This document shows, piece by piece, positions 1 through 10,083 of a stretch of DNA of 64,000 nt. The DNA comes from Paracoccus sp. S-4012 (GTDB lineage: Bacteria > Pseudomonadota > Alphaproteobacteria > Rhodobacterales > Rhodobacteraceae), in the NCBI RefSeq assembly GCF_009674885.1, contig NZ_WKKA01000010.1, forward strand, positions 33,946 to 97,945. Reading direction: 5' to 3'. The position numbers and the translations under genes are program-made. The notes under the pieces were generated by a model. That model saw only the letters and a list, made by a program, of their open reading frames with translations, did no database searches and had not been told where the DNA came from. Every line of letters begins with the position of its first letter. The first letter of the stretch is position 1.

Positions 1-1060
1 TGGTGGCCTTGCTGTCGTTGACGAAGGCGACGCCGCCGATCTCGGCCAGCCGCTGGCTGCGATGCGGCAGGCCCGCGAAGGTGCGGAAGCCCGCCTCGAT
101 CTCGCGCGGGGAGAGGCCCACGGCCCGGCACGCGGCCCAGGCGGCGCAGGCGTTCTGGTGGTTGTGCGCGCCCGGCAGGCCGGGGACGCTCCGCAGGTCC
201 ACCGAGGCCACCTGCCGCCCCTTGCGCCATTCCGCGAGAAACCCCTTGCGGGCGAAGACCGACCAGCCGAACCCTTCGAGCTTCGTCCCCGACGAGATCC
301 GGATCACCCGGTCGTCCCCCGGCCCCATGCCCATCTGCCCGGCCAGATACCGCCCCTCGACCTCGTCCACGCCGATCACCGCGCGATCCGGCCCGCCCTC
401 CGCAAACAGCCGCCGCTTCGCCGCGAAATAGCCGCCCAACCCCCCGTGGCGGTCGAGATGGTCGGGCGAGAGGTTGGTGAAGACCGCCACATCCGGCGTC
501 AGCGCGCGCGCCAGATCGGTCTGGTAGGAGCTGAGTTCCAGCACCACCACCTCACCGTCCTGCGCCGGGTCGAGCGACAGCACCCCCCGGCCGATGTTCC
601 CGCCCAGCTGCGTCGGCCGCCCGGCGGCGTCGAGCACATGATGGATCAGCGCCGCGGTGGTCGATTTCCCGTTCGACCCCGTCACCGCGATCACCCGCGG
701 CGCGGTGTCGAACCGCTCCCACTCGCCCGTGGCCCAGCTGCGGAAGAAAAGGCCGATATCGTTGTCCACCGGCACCCCTCGCGCCAGTGCCTGCGCGATG
801 GCCGCATGCGGGGTGGGGTAGAGATGCGGGATGCCCGGCGAGGTGATGAGCGCGGCGATCCCCCGCTCCCAGGTCGCGTCTCGGGTCAGGTCGGCGATCT
901 CCCATCCCTCCGCCGCGGCCTCGGCCCGTGTATCGGCGCCGTCGTCCCAGGCAACGACCTGCGCGCCGCCCTCGCGCAGCGCGGCGGCGGTGGCGCGACC
1001 CGAGCGGCCGAAGCCGAGCACGGCAATGGTCTGGTCGGTGACGCCGAGGACGGGGATCAT
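1..1060 (-). CDS. murD: UDP-N-acetylmuramoylalanine--D-glutamate ligase (partial, cut by window edge)
   Basis: Cytoplasmic Mur ligase that adds D-glutamate to UDP-MurNAc-L-Ala in peptidoglycan precursor synthesis. The minus frame is open from an ATG at 1060-1058 to the left edge, giving about 353 codons; the C-terminal end is outside the window. Visible are the ATP-binding motif VTGSNGKST, the [10 protein letters not shown] segment typical of MurD, and near the edge the start of the C-terminal ligase domain ([14 protein letters not shown]). A GGAG lies 7 nt before the ATG. It belongs to the dcw series but is separated from mraY by a plus-strand glycosyltransferase gene, so it probably has its own promoter. 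Confidence 0.93.
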   Translation of the reverse strand, partial: MIPVLGVTDQTIAVLGFGRSGRATAAALREGGAQVVAWDDGADTRAEAAAEGWEIADLTRDATWERGIAALITSPGIPHLYPTPHAAIAQALARGVPVDNDIGLFFRSWATGEWERFDTAPRVIAVTGSNGKSTTAALIHHVLDAAGRPTQLGGNIGRGVLSLDPAQDGEVVVLELSSYQTDLARALTPDVAVFTNLSPDHLDRHGGLGGYFAAKRRLFAEGGPDRAVIGVDEVEGRYLAGQMGMGPGDDRVIRISSGTKLEGFGWSVFARKGFLAEWRKGRQVASVDLRSVPGLPGAHNHQNACAAWAACRAVGLSPREIEAGFRTFAGLPHRSQRLAEIGGVAFVNDSKAT

Positions 1061-1197
1061 GGCGGGACTCCATGCGGTTTCGGCGCCGGCATGGCATGGC
1101 GTGGCGCCGTGCGGCAAGGGCGCCGCAGGCTCGCCTTGACACATCCCGGCAACTCGCCTTTAGCCGGGCAGGCCGCGCAACCGACGGAGGCTCCACC

Positions 1198-2376
1198 ATG
1201 AACACCCACGAGAGCCGGCCGACCGCCGCGCCCGCGGACGGCGGGCAGCTGCCCGAGGTCACGGTGGCCTTCGCCCGCGAGCTGGGGATCGGGACCCTCG
1301 ATCCCGGCGAATCGCCGGTCGGCGTGGTTCCGCGCGCGGGCCTGCGCCTGACCGATCTGCGCCGCCCCGAGGCCGCGGAGGTCGCGGACCCGGCGAAGCA
1401 GGCGCGGATCAGGACCATTGCCCGGCGCTACGACCGGCCGGTGGAACTGCGCAACGACATCCTCCACGCGGGTCCGGGGCTGGATCTCTTCCGCGGGCAG
1501 GTCTGGTCCGGCGCGCAGGTCGTCGAGGGCACGTTCCACAAGAAGCTGCGTCCCGGTGCCGATGAGCTGGAGCGGCTCGACCGTCTCCGCCGGCGCAACC
1601 GCGCGCAACGCTTCTCCGGGGTGAATGCCTATTTCCAGAAGCCCGGCACCCAGAACTACTTCCACTGGATGATCGAGTGCCTGCCGCGGCTCGAGGTGCT
1701 GGGTCCGCTCGTGCGGGAGGGCCGCGTCGACGGGCTGATCCTCAACTTCGGCAGGCTGCCGGATTTCGTGCGCGATTCGCTTGCGCATTTCTATCCCGAT
1801 CTGGTGGACCGGGCCCAGCTCCTCGCGGGGCCCCTGGCCACCCCCGACGAGCTTGCCTTCTTCGTCTCGGGCGGACCCGCGGCGGGGCAGACCTCGGAGA
1901 CGCGGATGTCCACGGCGACCAGGCGTTTCATCGAGGCGCTGCCGCGCCGCGATGCGCCGGGCGACGAGGTCATCCTCGTCTCGCGCGCGGACATGGAAAA
2001 TCGCCGGCTGCTGAACGAGGACGAGGTCTTCGCCTATCTCGGAGCCCGTTTCCCGGTCCGCCGCATCGTTGGCGCGCGGCTGTCGATCGCCGAGCAGCAG
2101 GTGGTTTTCGGCCGCGCCCGCGCGATCATCGGGGTTCATGGCGCGGGGCTGTCGAACCTGATCTTTGCGCCGCGCGGCTGCCGGCTGATCGAGTTCACCA
2201 CGGTGCAGTACATCAACCGCACCGCGAGCTTCCACGACTCCTGCCTGCTGGCCGGAGGCGAGCCGCATCTGGTGCTGGCGGAGGAGGTCGGCGGGCGAAC
2301 GGAGGTGGTGAACAATCTGGGGAACGACCTGTTCCTGCCGGCCGAAGGCTTCGCACGCCTGGCGGAGCTTGTCTGA
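1198..2376 (+). CDS. Glycosyltransferase family 61 (DUF563-type) protein
   Basis: Predicted cytoplasmic glycosyltransferase of 392 aa. The family signature is clear: a YFHWM segment at about residues 152-160 and GVHGAGLSN at about 312-320, as in GT61/DUF563 proteins that act on surface or secreted glycans. The acceptor and donor cannot be read from the sequence. The ATG at 1198 is chosen over an upstream in-frame ATG at 1072 because GGAGG sits 7 nt before it and the extension would overlap murD. The gene is on the strand opposite to the dcw genes and lies between mraY and murD. It ends 24 bp from the mraY stop codon, convergently. Its GC content looks like that of its neighbours, so any insertion is not recent by composition. 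Confidence 0.85.
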   Translation: MNTHESRPTAAPADGGQLPEVTVAFARELGIGTLDPGESPVGVVPRAGLRLTDLRRPEAAEVADPAKQARIRTIARRYDRPVELRNDILHAGPGLDLFRGQVWSGAQVVEGTFHKKLRPGADELERLDRLRRRNRAQRFSGVNAYFQKPGTQNYFHWMIECLPRLEVLGPLVREGRVDGLILNFGRLPDFVRDSLAHFYPDLVDRAQLLAGPLATPDELAFFVSGGPAAGQTSETRMSTATRRFIEALPRRDAPGDEVILVSRADMENRRLLNEDEVFAYLGARFPVRRIVGARLSIAEQQVVFGRARAIIGVHGAGLSNLIFAPRGCRLIEFTTVQYINRTASFHDSCLLAGGEPHLVLAEEVGGRTEVVNNLGNDLFLPAEGFARLAELV

Positions 2377-2400
2377 GCCGACGCGCCCGGCTTGCAGCGC

Positions 2401-3483
2401 CTACCTCAACTTCAACGTGCTCAACCCGATCAACGCCAGGATCGCGGCGATGATCCAGAAGCGGATCACGATCTGCGGCTCGGCCCAGCCCTGTTTCTCG
2501 AAATGGTGGTGGATCGGGGCCATCAGGAACACGCGGCGGCCGGTGCGCTTGAAATAGGCCACCTGGATGATGACCGAGAGGGCCTCGACCACGAAGAGGC
2601 CGCCCACGATGCCCAGCACGATCTCGTGCTTGGTGCAGACGGCAATCGCGCCGAGCGCACCGCCGAGGGCGAGCGAGCCGGTGTCGCCCATGAACACCGC
2701 CGCAGGCGGCGCGTTGTACCACAGGAAGCCGAGGCCGCCGCCCATCAGGGCCGCCAGAAACACCGCGATCTCGCCGGTGCCGGGCACGAAATGCAGGCCG
2801 AGATAGTTGGCGAAGTTGGCGTTCCCGACGAGATAGGCGATCACGCCAAAGGTGCCGGCGGCGATCATCACCGGGCCGATGGCGAGGCCGTCGAGGCCAT
2901 CGGTCAGGTTCACCGCATTCGCCGCGCCGGCGATCACGAAGGCGCCGAAGAGCGGGAACAGGAACGACAGGTTGATGAGCGCGGTCTTGAAGAACGGCAG
3001 CGCCAGCTGCAGCGACAGCGCGTCGGGATGCAGCCAGGCGGCCCAGATCGAGGCGATCAGGGCGACCGCGAAGCCGAGGAGCAGCCGCACCCGGCCCGAC
3101 AGGCCCGCATGGTGCTGCTTCGTCACCTTGGCGTAGTCGTCGGCAAAGCCGATCAGCGCGAAAGCCAGCGTCACCAGCAGCACGATCCAGACGTAGCCGT
3201 TGTCGAGCCGCGCCCAGAGGAGCGTCGCCACCGTCAGCGCCGAGAGGATCAGCAGCCCGCCCATCGTCGGCGTGCCGGCCTTGGCGAAGTGGTTCTCAGG
3301 CCCGTCGGTGCGGATCGGCTGGCCCTTCTTCTGCTTCACCCGCAGCCAGTCGATCAGCGGCCGCCCGAAGATGAATCCGAAGATCAGCGCGGTGAAGAAC
3401 GCCCCGCCGGCGCGGAAGGTGATGTAGCGAAACAGGTTGAAGAGGTCGCCGCCATCCGACAGCCCGCTGAGCCAGTAGAGCAT
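2401..3483 (-). CDS. mraY: Phospho-N-acetylmuramoyl-pentapeptide-transferase
   Basis: Integral inner-membrane enzyme that transfers phospho-MurNAc-pentapeptide to undecaprenyl phosphate, forming lipid I. The length of 360 aa is that of the family. It shows many hydrophobic segments, the catalytic/Mg-binding ADDY motif (D115, D116), [10 protein letters not shown] near residue 195, MGDTGS, and the HHHFE cytoplasmic loop near residue 325. The ATG is 3 nt downstream of the murF stop codon and has AAGG 8 nt upstream, so it is co-transcribed and probably translationally coupled with murF. Downstream it converges on the GT61 gene, which breaks the usual mraY-murD adjacency. Confidence 0.97.
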   Translation of the reverse strand: MLYWLSGLSDGGDLFNLFRYITFRAGGAFFTALIFGFIFGRPLIDWLRVKQKKGQPIRTDGPENHFAKAGTPTMGGLLILSALTVATLLWARLDNGYVWIVLLVTLAFALIGFADDYAKVTKQHHAGLSGRVRLLLGFAVALIASIWAAWLHPDALSLQLALPFFKTALINLSFLFPLFGAFVIAGAANAVNLTDGLDGLAIGPVMIAAGTFGVIAYLVGNANFANYLGLHFVPGTGEIAVFLAALMGGGLGFLWYNAPPAAVFMGDTGSLALGGALGAIAVCTKHEIVLGIVGGLFVVEALSVIIQVAYFKRTGRRVFLMAPIHHHFEKQGWAEPQIVIRFWIIAAILALIGLSTLKLR

Positions 3484-3486
3484 TCG

Positions 3487-4869
3487 TTAACCTTGTGCTG
3501 GACCCGGCGGCGTCTGCCGCGCCCGCCGGATCGCGTCAACCACGGACGCCACGCGCGATGATTTCGAGCCCTTGATGAGCACGATGTCGCCTTCCCGCGC
3601 GAGGTCGGCGGCGCGGGCCGAGAGGCCGTCGGCGGTCTCGGCCCAGATGCCGCGCTTCTCGGCGGGCAGGGCGTCCATCAGGTGCCGCATCCGCGGTCCA
3701 CAGGCATGGACGAGGGCGATGCCCTCGAGCTGCGGCCAACCCGCGATGCCGCGGTGGATCGCGGCCTCGTTCGGGCCAAGTTCCAGCATGTCGCCGAGGA
3801 TCGCCACCCGGCGACCCGCTCCGAGCCGCGCCTGCGTGTCGAACCCGGCGGCGAGCGAGGCGGGGTTGGCGTTGTAGCTGTCGTCGAGCAGGGTCAGGCC
3901 GCCGAAGTGCTCGACCCCGCCGCGGCCCTTGAAGGGGCGCCAGTCGGCGAGGGCGGCGGCCGCGCCGGGCAGGTCGGCGCCGAGGGCGTGGAGGGCGGCG
4001 AGCACGCCGATGGCGTTGCGGGCGAAATGCTCGCCCGCCGAGGCGAGTGTGAAGCTGAGGCGCTGTCCGGCGACTTCGGCCTCGACGCGGGTCTCGCCGC
4101 CCGCGGCCGTGGCGGAGACGAGGCGCGCCTCGGCGTCAGGGCCGAAACCGATCCTGCGCGCGCCGCTCGCGCCTGCGCGCAGGATCGGCGTGGTCTCGAG
4201 GCCCTCGGGTATGACGGCGGTGCCGCCCGGCTCCAGCCCCTCGAAGATCGAGGCCTTCTCGCGGGCGATGCCGGAGACATCCTCGAAGGCTTCCATATGG
4301 GCGGCGGCGACGGTCGTCACCATCGCCACATGCGGGCGGGCGAGGCGGGCGAGGGGGGCGATCTCGCCGGGGTGGTTCATGCCGATCTCGAGCACGGCGA
4401 AGCCGGCGTCCTGCGGCATCCGCGCCAGCGTCAGCGGCACGCCCCAGTGGTTGTTGAGGCTGGCCTCGGCCGCATGGACCCGGCCTTGCGGCGCGAGGGC
4501 GCAGGCCGCCATGTCCTTGGTCGAGGTCTTGCCGGCCGAGCCGGTGATCGCCAGCACCCGCGCCCCGCTCCGGGCCCGCCCGGCACGGCCGAGCGCCTCG
4601 AGCGCCGCCACCACGTCGGCCACGATCAGCAGCGGCGCATCCGCCGCCACGCCTTCGGGTACGCGCGAGACCAGGGCCGCCGCGGCGCCCATCGCAAGCG
4701 CCTGGGCCACGAAATCATGCCCGTCGCGCGCGTCCTTCAGCGCCACGAACAGATCGCCCGGCGCAAGCGTGCGCGTGTCGATCGAGATGCCGGTCGCCGC
4801 CCAGTCCGTCGTCGCGCGGCCCCCCGTCGCCGCAACGGCATCGGCGGCGGTCCAGAGCGGCGCGGTCAC
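3487..4869 (-). CDS. murF: UDP-N-acetylmuramoyl-tripeptide--D-alanyl-D-alanine ligase
   Basis: Adds D-Ala-D-Ala to the UDP-MurNAc-tripeptide, completing the pentapeptide precursor in the cytoplasm. The protein is 460 aa with the Mur-ligase architecture: an N-terminal UDP-binding region, the P-loop TGSAGKTSTKD at residues 109-119, the central EIGMNHPGEI and LNNHWGVPLTL segments, and a C-terminal domain containing LLDDSYNANP. The reading frame extends much further upstream, but the real start is a GTG at 4869-4867 that overlaps the murE stop (GTGA) and has GGGAAG 7 nt before it. Confidence 0.95.
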   Translation of the reverse strand: MTAPLWTAADAVAATGGRATTDWAATGISIDTRTLAPGDLFVALKDARDGHDFVAQALAMGAAAALVSRVPEGVAADAPLLIVADVVAALEALGRAGRARSGARVLAITGSAGKTSTKDMAACALAPQGRVHAAEASLNNHWGVPLTLARMPQDAGFAVLEIGMNHPGEIAPLARLARPHVAMVTTVAAAHMEAFEDVSGIAREKASIFEGLEPGGTAVIPEGLETTPILRAGASGARRIGFGPDAEARLVSATAAGGETRVEAEVAGQRLSFTLASAGEHFARNAIGVLAALHALGADLPGAAAALADWRPFKGRGGVEHFGGLTLLDDSYNANPASLAAGFDTQARLGAGRRVAILGDMLELGPNEAAIHRGIAGWPQLEGIALVHACGPRMRHLMDALPAEKRGIWAETADGLSARAADLAREGDIVLIKGSKSSRVASVVDAIRRARQTPPGPAQG

Positions 4870-6353
4870 GCGAGCTTCCCGTCGAGGGCGGCGACCGCGA
4901 CGCTCGCCTGTTCGGCGTCGTCGAATGGATAGACGGCGCTGCCCACGATCTGCCCGGTCTCGTGCCCCTTGCCCGCGATCAGCAGCGCGTCGCCCGGCTG
5001 CAGCGCGTCCACGCCGCGCAGGATCGCCTCGGCCCGGTCGCCGATCTCGATCGCCTCGGGACCGGCCCCGGCCAGCACCTCGGCGCGGATCGCGGCGGGG
5101 TCCTCGCTGCGGGGGTTGTCGTCGGTGACATAGACCACGTCGGCGTATTTCGCCGCCGCCTCGCCCATCAGCGGGCGCTTGCCACGGTCGCGGTCCCCCC
5201 CGGCGCCGAAGACGACGATGATCCGGCCCATCACATGCGGGCGCAGCGACTGCAGCGCCGAGGCGAGGGCGCCGGGCTTGTGGCTGTAGTCCACGAACAC
5301 CGCCGCGCCGTTCTCGCGCCGCGCCGCCAGTTCCATCCGCCCCCGCACGGTCTTGAGGCCGGGCAGGGTGCGGACCACCGCCGCGGGCGACTCGCCCGTG
5401 GCGGCGGCGAGCGCCGCCGCGGCCAGCACGTTCTCGGCCTGGAAAGTGCCGATCAGCTCCAGCCGGACCAGATGCGGGCTGCCGTTCCAGGCAAAGCGCA
5501 ACTCCTGCCCCGTGGCATCGGTGCGCTGCGCGAGGATGCGCAGGTCGGCGATGTCGGACTTGCCGATCGTCTCGAGCGACAGGCCCCGCTCGCGCGCCAG
5601 CTGAACCATGTCGCAACCGCGGGCGTCGTCGATGTTGACGATCGCGGGGCGGCCCTCCTCCATCAGCTGCCGGAAGAGGATCGCCTTGGCGGCGAAATAG
5701 GCGTCAAAATCCTTGTGGTAGTCGAGGTGGTCCTGGCTGAAGTTCGTGAAGGCGGCCGCATCGAGGCGCACCCCGTCCAGCCGCCGCTGGTCGAGTCCGT
5801 GCGAGGACGCCTCCATCGCCGCATGGGTGACGCCCGCGGCTGCCGCCTCGGCCAGCACCCGGTGCAGCGTGATCGGGTCCGGCGTGGTATGCGCCAGCCG
5901 CGCCTCGTAGTCGCCCTGCACGCCCATCGTCCCGAGGCTGATCGCCTTGCGGCCGAGCGCCTGCCAGATCTGGCGCGTGAAGTTGGCCACCGAGGTCTTG
6001 CCCGAGGTGCCCGTCACCGCGACCATATGCGCCGGCTGCGCGTCGAACCACAGCGCCGCCGCCCCGGCGAGCGCCGCGCGCGCGTCCTCGGCCACCACCA
6101 CCGCGCCGTCCCAGCCGGCCAGCGCCGGCGCCGCCCGCGCCGCCCCCGCGCGGTCGGTCAGCACCGCGCCCGCGCCCATGCGGATGGCATACTGGATGAA
6201 GTCGGCGCCGTGCACGGCCGAGCCGGGCAGGGCGGCGAACAAATCCCCTGGCTTCACCTCGCGCGAGTCGGTCGCAAGGCCCGTGATCCGCGCCTCGCGC
6301 CCCTCCCGCGCCGAGAGCCCGAGGCGGGCGAGGGTTGTCTCACGATCGGTCAT
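4866..6353 (-). CDS. murE: UDP-N-acetylmuramoyl-L-alanyl-D-glutamate--2,6-diaminopimelate ligase
   Basis: Adds the third stem-peptide residue in peptidoglycan precursor synthesis. The protein is 495 aa, with the P-loop TGTSGKTS at residues 114-121, NFSQDHLDYH, and the DNPR motif (in TDDNPRSEDP) that marks enzymes using meso-diaminopimelate rather than lysine. An in-frame ATG at 6371 also exists, but the ATG at 6353 follows GGAGG with 7 nt spacing and avoids the ftsI stop, so it is preferred. The stop codon overlaps the murF start. Confidence 0.95.
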   Translation of the reverse strand: MTDRETTLARLGLSAREGREARITGLATDSREVKPGDLFAALPGSAVHGADFIQYAIRMGAGAVLTDRAGAARAAPALAGWDGAVVVAEDARAALAGAAALWFDAQPAHMVAVTGTSGKTSVANFTRQIWQALGRKAISLGTMGVQGDYEARLAHTTPDPITLHRVLAEAAAAGVTHAAMEASSHGLDQRRLDGVRLDAAAFTNFSQDHLDYHKDFDAYFAAKAILFRQLMEEGRPAIVNIDDARGCDMVQLARERGLSLETIGKSDIADLRILAQRTDATGQELRFAWNGSPHLVRLELIGTFQAENVLAAAALAAATGESPAAVVRTLPGLKTVRGRMELAARRENGAAVFVDYSHKPGALASALQSLRPHVMGRIIVVFGAGGDRDRGKRPLMGEAAAKYADVVYVTDDNPRSEDPAAIRAEVLAGAGPEAIEIGDRAEAILRGVDALQPGDALLIAGKGHETGQIVGSAVYPFDDAEQASVAVAALDGKLA

Positions 6354-6374
6354 CGGCACCCTCCGCGGCACGCG

Positions 6375-8177
6375 TCAGTTCGCCGCGACCAATAGCGCGC
6401 CCTCGGGCCGTCGTCCAACACTCGGCACCTCGGACGCGGTGTCGGGCGCGAGGCCGAGGAGCGGCGCCACGCGGCGCACCAGCTCGGCCGCGATCGGCAC
6501 CGTCGTCAGGCCGGCCACCCGGCTCTCGCCCCCACCGACCGAAGCCGTCGGCTCGTCCAGCGACACGATCAGCGCGTATCTAGGCGCATCCGACGGAAAG
6601 ACCGAGGCGAAGGTCGAGATCACCTTGTTGCTGTAGTAGCCGCCGCCCGGCCGGGGCTTGTCGGCGGTGCCGGTCTTGCCGGCGATGCTGTAGCCGGGCA
6701 CCTCGGCCTGCTTGGCGGTGCCGCGCACCACCACCTGCCGCAGCAGCGACAGCGAGGTGTCGGCCGCGCTCTCGGACAGCACCCGCGGCCCGTTGCCGCG
6801 GTCGCGGCGGTGGACCAGCGTGGGGCGGACCTGATGACCGCCGTTGGCGATCGTGGCGTAGCCCGCCGCCAGATGCAGGGGGGATGCGGCGAGGCCGTGG
6901 CCGAAGGACACCGTCGCCGCCGTCACCGCCGGCCAGCGCGAGGGGACCAGCGGCTTGCCGGTCGGCGCCTCCACCATCTCGATCGGCGTCGCCTCGAAGA
7001 AGCCGAGCTTCCTGAGGAAATCCTGCTGCCGCTCCGGCCCCAGCATCTGCGCGATATGGACCGTGCCCACGTTCGAGGACTTCACGATCACGTCCGTCAC
7101 GCTCAGCGCCGCGCCGTAGTTGTGGTAGTCGCGGATGAAATACTTGCCGATCTTCATTGGCGTGCGGGTCGAGACCATCGTGTTCTCGTTGACCAGCTTC
7201 AGGTCCAGCGCTTGCGCCACCGGGAAGATCTTGAACGTCGAGCCGAGCTCGTAGAGCCCCTGCACCGCCCGGTTGAAGAGCGGGCTGTCCGAGGGATCGC
7301 CCTCGACCAGCGGCGAGGGGCGGTTGTTGGGGTCGAAGTCGGGCAGGCTCGCCATGGCGATGATCTCGCCCGTATCGACGTCGAGCAGCACGCCGGTCGC
7401 CCCCTTGGCGCGCATGACGCGCATGCCCGAGCCCAGCACCTCCTCCATCGCCCGCTGCACCGTCAGGTCGAGCGACAGCTGCAAGGGCGCGCCGTTGTTC
7501 GAGGGATCGCGCAGCCAGGCGTCGAAGGCCTTCTCCACGCCCGCGATGCCCACGACCTCAGCCGAACTCACGCCCTCGGCGCCGAAACCCGCGCCGCCGA
7601 GGATGTGGCTCGCCACCCGTCCGTTCGGGTAGAGGCGCATCTCGCGCGGGCCGAACAGCAGGCCCGGCTCGCCGATGTCATGGACCGCCTGCATCTGCTC
7701 GGGGGACATCACCTTGCGGATCCAGACGAACTTGCGCGACCCGGTGAAGTCCCTCGTCAGCCGCTCGTGGTCGAGCTCGGGGAAGACGCGGACCAGCTCG
7801 TCGGCGGCGCGCTCGGGGTCCACCATCAGCGGCGGCTGCGCGTAGAGGGAATGGGTCGTCAGGTTGGTCGCCAGCACCCGCCCTTGCCGATCCACGATGT
7901 CGGCCCGCTGCGACAGGATGCGCGCGCCCGAGGCCTGCACCCGCGGCTCCTGCGGATCGGCCGAGGCGAGCGCGCCCATCCGCATCCCCACCGTCCCGAA
8001 GGCGATGATGAAGGCCGCGGCCATGATCATCAGCCGGGTGTCGGCCCGCTGCCGGGCGCGCAGCTGGATCTCGGCATGGCGCCGGGCGCGGTTCTCGGCT
8101 TCGATCTCGTTCGGGTCCTCGCCGCGTTCGCGGGCGCGCAGGATGCGGGCGAGGGGACGCAGGGGCGTGCGGATCAT
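6375..8177 (-). CDS. ftsI: Peptidoglycan D,D-transpeptidase FtsI (PBP3)
   Basis: Septal class B penicillin-binding protein that cross-links peptidoglycan at division. The protein is 600 aa, with a cytoplasmic N-terminus, a single membrane anchor at about residues 50-70, a pedestal domain, and a transpeptidase domain with S313-T-F-K316 (active-site serine), S367-S-N and K501-T-G. The start at 8177 overlaps the ftsL stop (ATGA) and has GGAGA 8 nt upstream; the longer open frame is antisense-type extension across ftsL. It sits in the standard dcw position between ftsL and murE. Confidence 0.96.
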   Translation of the reverse strand: MIRTPLRPLARILRARERGEDPNEIEAENRARRHAEIQLRARQRADTRLMIMAAAFIIAFGTVGMRMGALASADPQEPRVQASGARILSQRADIVDRQGRVLATNLTTHSLYAQPPLMVDPERAADELVRVFPELDHERLTRDFTGSRKFVWIRKVMSPEQMQAVHDIGEPGLLFGPREMRLYPNGRVASHILGGAGFGAEGVSSAEVVGIAGVEKAFDAWLRDPSNNGAPLQLSLDLTVQRAMEEVLGSGMRVMRAKGATGVLLDVDTGEIIAMASLPDFDPNNRPSPLVEGDPSDSPLFNRAVQGLYELGSTFKIFPVAQALDLKLVNENTMVSTRTPMKIGKYFIRDYHNYGAALSVTDVIVKSSNVGTVHIAQMLGPERQQDFLRKLGFFEATPIEMVEAPTGKPLVPSRWPAVTAATVSFGHGLAASPLHLAAGYATIANGGHQVRPTLVHRRDRGNGPRVLSESAADTSLSLLRQVVVRGTAKQAEVPGYSIAGKTGTADKPRPGGGYYSNKVISTFASVFPSDAPRYALIVSLDEPTASVGGGESRVAGLTTVPIAAELVRRVAPLLGLAPDTASEVPSVGRRPEGALLVAAN

Positions 8178-8566
8178 GGCGCGGTCTCCGGGGCGGGGCG
8201 GGGCTTCAGCGGCGGAAAGCCGGGCGGGCGGGGCAGGGTCGAGGCGAAAGGGTCGGTCCCGGCCTCCATGACCGCGCGCGGCATCGGATAGGCGATCTGG
8301 TCCTGGCGGAGAAGCTGGCCGGGGGTGACGGGCAGCAGTTGCAGCTGCTCGAAATGCCGGTTCGCAAGCTGCGACAGCCGCTCGGGGCGGTTGAGATAGG
8401 CCCATTCGGCGTTGAGCGTGCCAAGCCGCTCGCGCAGGCCCGCGGTCTCGCGCTGGACGGATTCCATATGCGAGAGGACCGCCTGCGTGCGGTAATTCTC
8501 GCGATAGGCCCAGAAGGCGAGGCCCATGACTACGAGGACCGCGGCGAGGGTCATCAGCGTGCGCAT
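8174..8566 (-). CDS. ftsL: Cell division protein FtsL-like
   Basis: Small bitopic membrane protein of 130 aa: a hydrophobic segment at about residues 3-20, then a region rich in charged and leucine residues (ESVQRETAGLRERLGTLNAEW), consistent with the periplasmic coiled coil by which FtsL pairs with FtsB/DivIC in the divisome. The C-terminal 30 residues are proline-rich. FtsL sequences are poorly conserved, so the call rests on topology and on position between rsmH and ftsI. The ATG at 8566 shares one base with the rsmH stop (TGATG) and has GGAGGGG about 7 nt upstream. Confidence 0.85.
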   Translation of the reverse strand: MRTLMTLAAVLVVMGLAFWAYRENYRTQAVLSHMESVQRETAGLRERLGTLNAEWAYLNRPERLSQLANRHFEQLQLLPVTPGQLLRQDQIAYPMPRAVMEAGTDPFASTLPRPPGFPPLKPRPAPETAP

Positions 8567-9534
8567 CAGGCGCCCCTCCGGCCCGGCGAGGGCGGCAGGC
8601 CGAGGGCGGCGTGGTCGGCGCGGCCGGCAGGGGCCTCGGTGCGGATGGCGACGCGCAACCTTGCCGAGCGGGCGCGCGGGTTGGCGTCCAGTTCGGCCGG
8701 GTCGGCCGAGATCGCGCGGCGGAAGGGCAGGGTGAAGGCGGGCGCCTCGCGCACGGCCTCGGGCGCGTGGCGGCTGCCGCCGCCGACCGCACCGGCGCGC
8801 AGTTGCAGAAAGCGCTTCACGACGCGGTCCTCGAGCGAATGGAACGTCACCACGGCGAGCTTCCCGCCCGGCTTCAACGCCCGCTCGGCCGCCTCGAGCC
8901 CGGCGACCAGCTGGCCGAACTCGTCGTTCACCCAGATGCGGATCGCCTGGAAGCTCCGGGTCGCGGGGTGGCTCTGGCCCGGCTTGGGGCGCGGCAGGCA
9001 GCGCTCGACCACCGCCGCGAGCTCGCCCGTGCGGGTCAGCGGCCGCGCAGCCACGATTGCGCGCGCGATGCGGCGGGCGGCGCGCTCCTCGCCGTAATGG
9101 TGCAGCACGTCCGCAATGACCGATTCGGACGCCTCGTCCAGCATCTCGCCCGCGGTCGGGCCTTCGTCCCCCATCCGCATGTCGAGCGGGCCGTCGCGCA
9201 GGAAGCTGAAGCCGCGCTCGGGCTGGTCGAGCTGCATGGAGCTGACGCCGAGGTCCAGCACCACGCCGTCCACCGGCCCACCCGCGATCGCGTCGAGGTC
9301 CGAGAAGGTGCCGAGGCGCAGGTCCAGCCGCTCGCCGTAGTTGCCCGCCCAAGCCTCAGCCATGCGGAGGGTCGAGGGATCGCGGTCGATGGCAATCACC
9401 CGCTCCGCCCCCGCCTCCAGCAGCCCGCGCGTATACCCCCCGGCGCCGAAGGTGCCGTCCACCCACAGGCCGGTGACCGGGGCCACCGCGTCGAGCAGCG
9501 GCCCGAGCAGCACCGGCAGATGCGGCGCGGCCAC
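8566..9534 (-). CDS. rsmH: 16S rRNA (cytosine(1402)-N(4))-methyltransferase
   Basis: SAM-dependent enzyme that N4-methylates C1402 in the decoding centre of 16S rRNA. The protein is 322 aa, with the SAM-binding [13 protein letters not shown] at about residues 25-37, AIDRDP, the [12 protein letters not shown] motif, RGFSF, and VNDEF near residue 205, all typical of RsmH/MraW. The start is a GTG at 9534-9532, three bases after the mraZ stop, preceded by GGGAGG. The frame stays open for 259 codons further upstream, but that extension runs across mraZ in another frame. Confidence 0.95.
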   Translation of the reverse strand: MAAPHLPVLLGPLLDAVAPVTGLWVDGTFGAGGYTRGLLEAGAERVIAIDRDPSTLRMAEAWAGNYGERLDLRLGTFSDLDAIAGGPVDGVVLDLGVSSMQLDQPERGFSFLRDGPLDMRMGDEGPTAGEMLDEASESVIADVLHHYGEERAARRIARAIVAARPLTRTGELAAVVERCLPRPKPGQSHPATRSFQAIRIWVNDEFGQLVAGLEAAERALKPGGKLAVVTFHSLEDRVVKRFLQLRAGAVGGGSRHAPEAVREAPAFTLPFRRAISADPAELDANPRARSARLRVAIRTEAPAGRADHAALGLPPSPGRRGA

Positions 9535-9536
9535 CG

Positions 9537-10040
9537 CTAGTCCTCCCGTTCGGGCTGCGGCAGCAGAGCGCGGGGGTCGAAGCCCGGCTCCAGCGAGGCG
9601 AAGAACGCCTCCACGTCCTGCTCGGCCTCGGCATGGCCTTCGGCGCTCCAGACCTTGAGGTAGTCGCCCGAGGCCACGAACACGGCGCGGTCCTCGAGCC
9701 CGATCTTCTCGCGCAGCTTCTGCGGCAGTACGAGACGGCCCTCCTGGTCGATCTCGGCCTCCTCGGACGAGCCGTGCATCAGCTTCTCGAGCGCGCGGCG
9801 CTCGATCGAGCCGCGCTGCATGTTGTCGATCTGGGCGTCGATCTGGTCGATCGCCTTCATCGTGTAGAACTCGAGATGGCGCCAGTCGGAAAGGCCGTAG
9901 ACAATCACCAGCTTCGGGCGCTCGCCGGGGTTCCAGTCGGGATCGCCGGTCTCGAAGACCCTGCGGAACTTGGCCGGGATCGACATGCGGCCCTTGCCGT
10001 CGATCCTGACTTCCTCGCGGCCTCTGAACTTCCGCGCCAC
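9537..10040 (-). CDS. mraZ: Transcriptional regulator MraZ (division/cell wall cluster regulator)
   Basis: First gene of the dcw cluster. The protein is 167 aa with two SpoVT/AbrB-like repeats, the first around [14 protein letters not shown] (residues 13-26) and the second around [14 protein letters not shown] (about 97-110). MraZ forms a ring-shaped DNA-binding protein that represses its own operon in enterobacteria. The start is a GTG at 10040-10038; the nearby ATG at 10045 is out of frame. A GAGGG lies about 7 nt before it. Candidate MraZ boxes and a structured leader lie upstream and are listed separately. Confidence 0.95.
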   Translation of the reverse strand: MARKFRGREEVRIDGKGRMSIPAKFRRVFETGDPDWNPGERPKLVIVYGLSDWRHLEFYTMKAIDQIDAQIDNMQRGSIERRALEKLMHGSSEEAEIDQEGRLVLPQKLREKIGLEDRAVFVASGDYLKVWSAEGHAEAEQDVEAFFASLEPGFDPRALLPQPERED

Positions 10041-10083
10041 CGCATGCCCTCGTCACCGTCCGCCCGGTCCGGGGTGCCCGGAC

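Noticed and set aside
62..1201. Plus-strand open frame opposite murD
   Set aside because: murD motifs are intact on the minus strand, and the plus product has shadow-type composition without any family motif.
6354..6371. Earlier in-frame ATG for murE
   Set aside because: The later ATG at 6353 has a perfect GGAGG at proper spacing, while the sequence before 6371 offers none.
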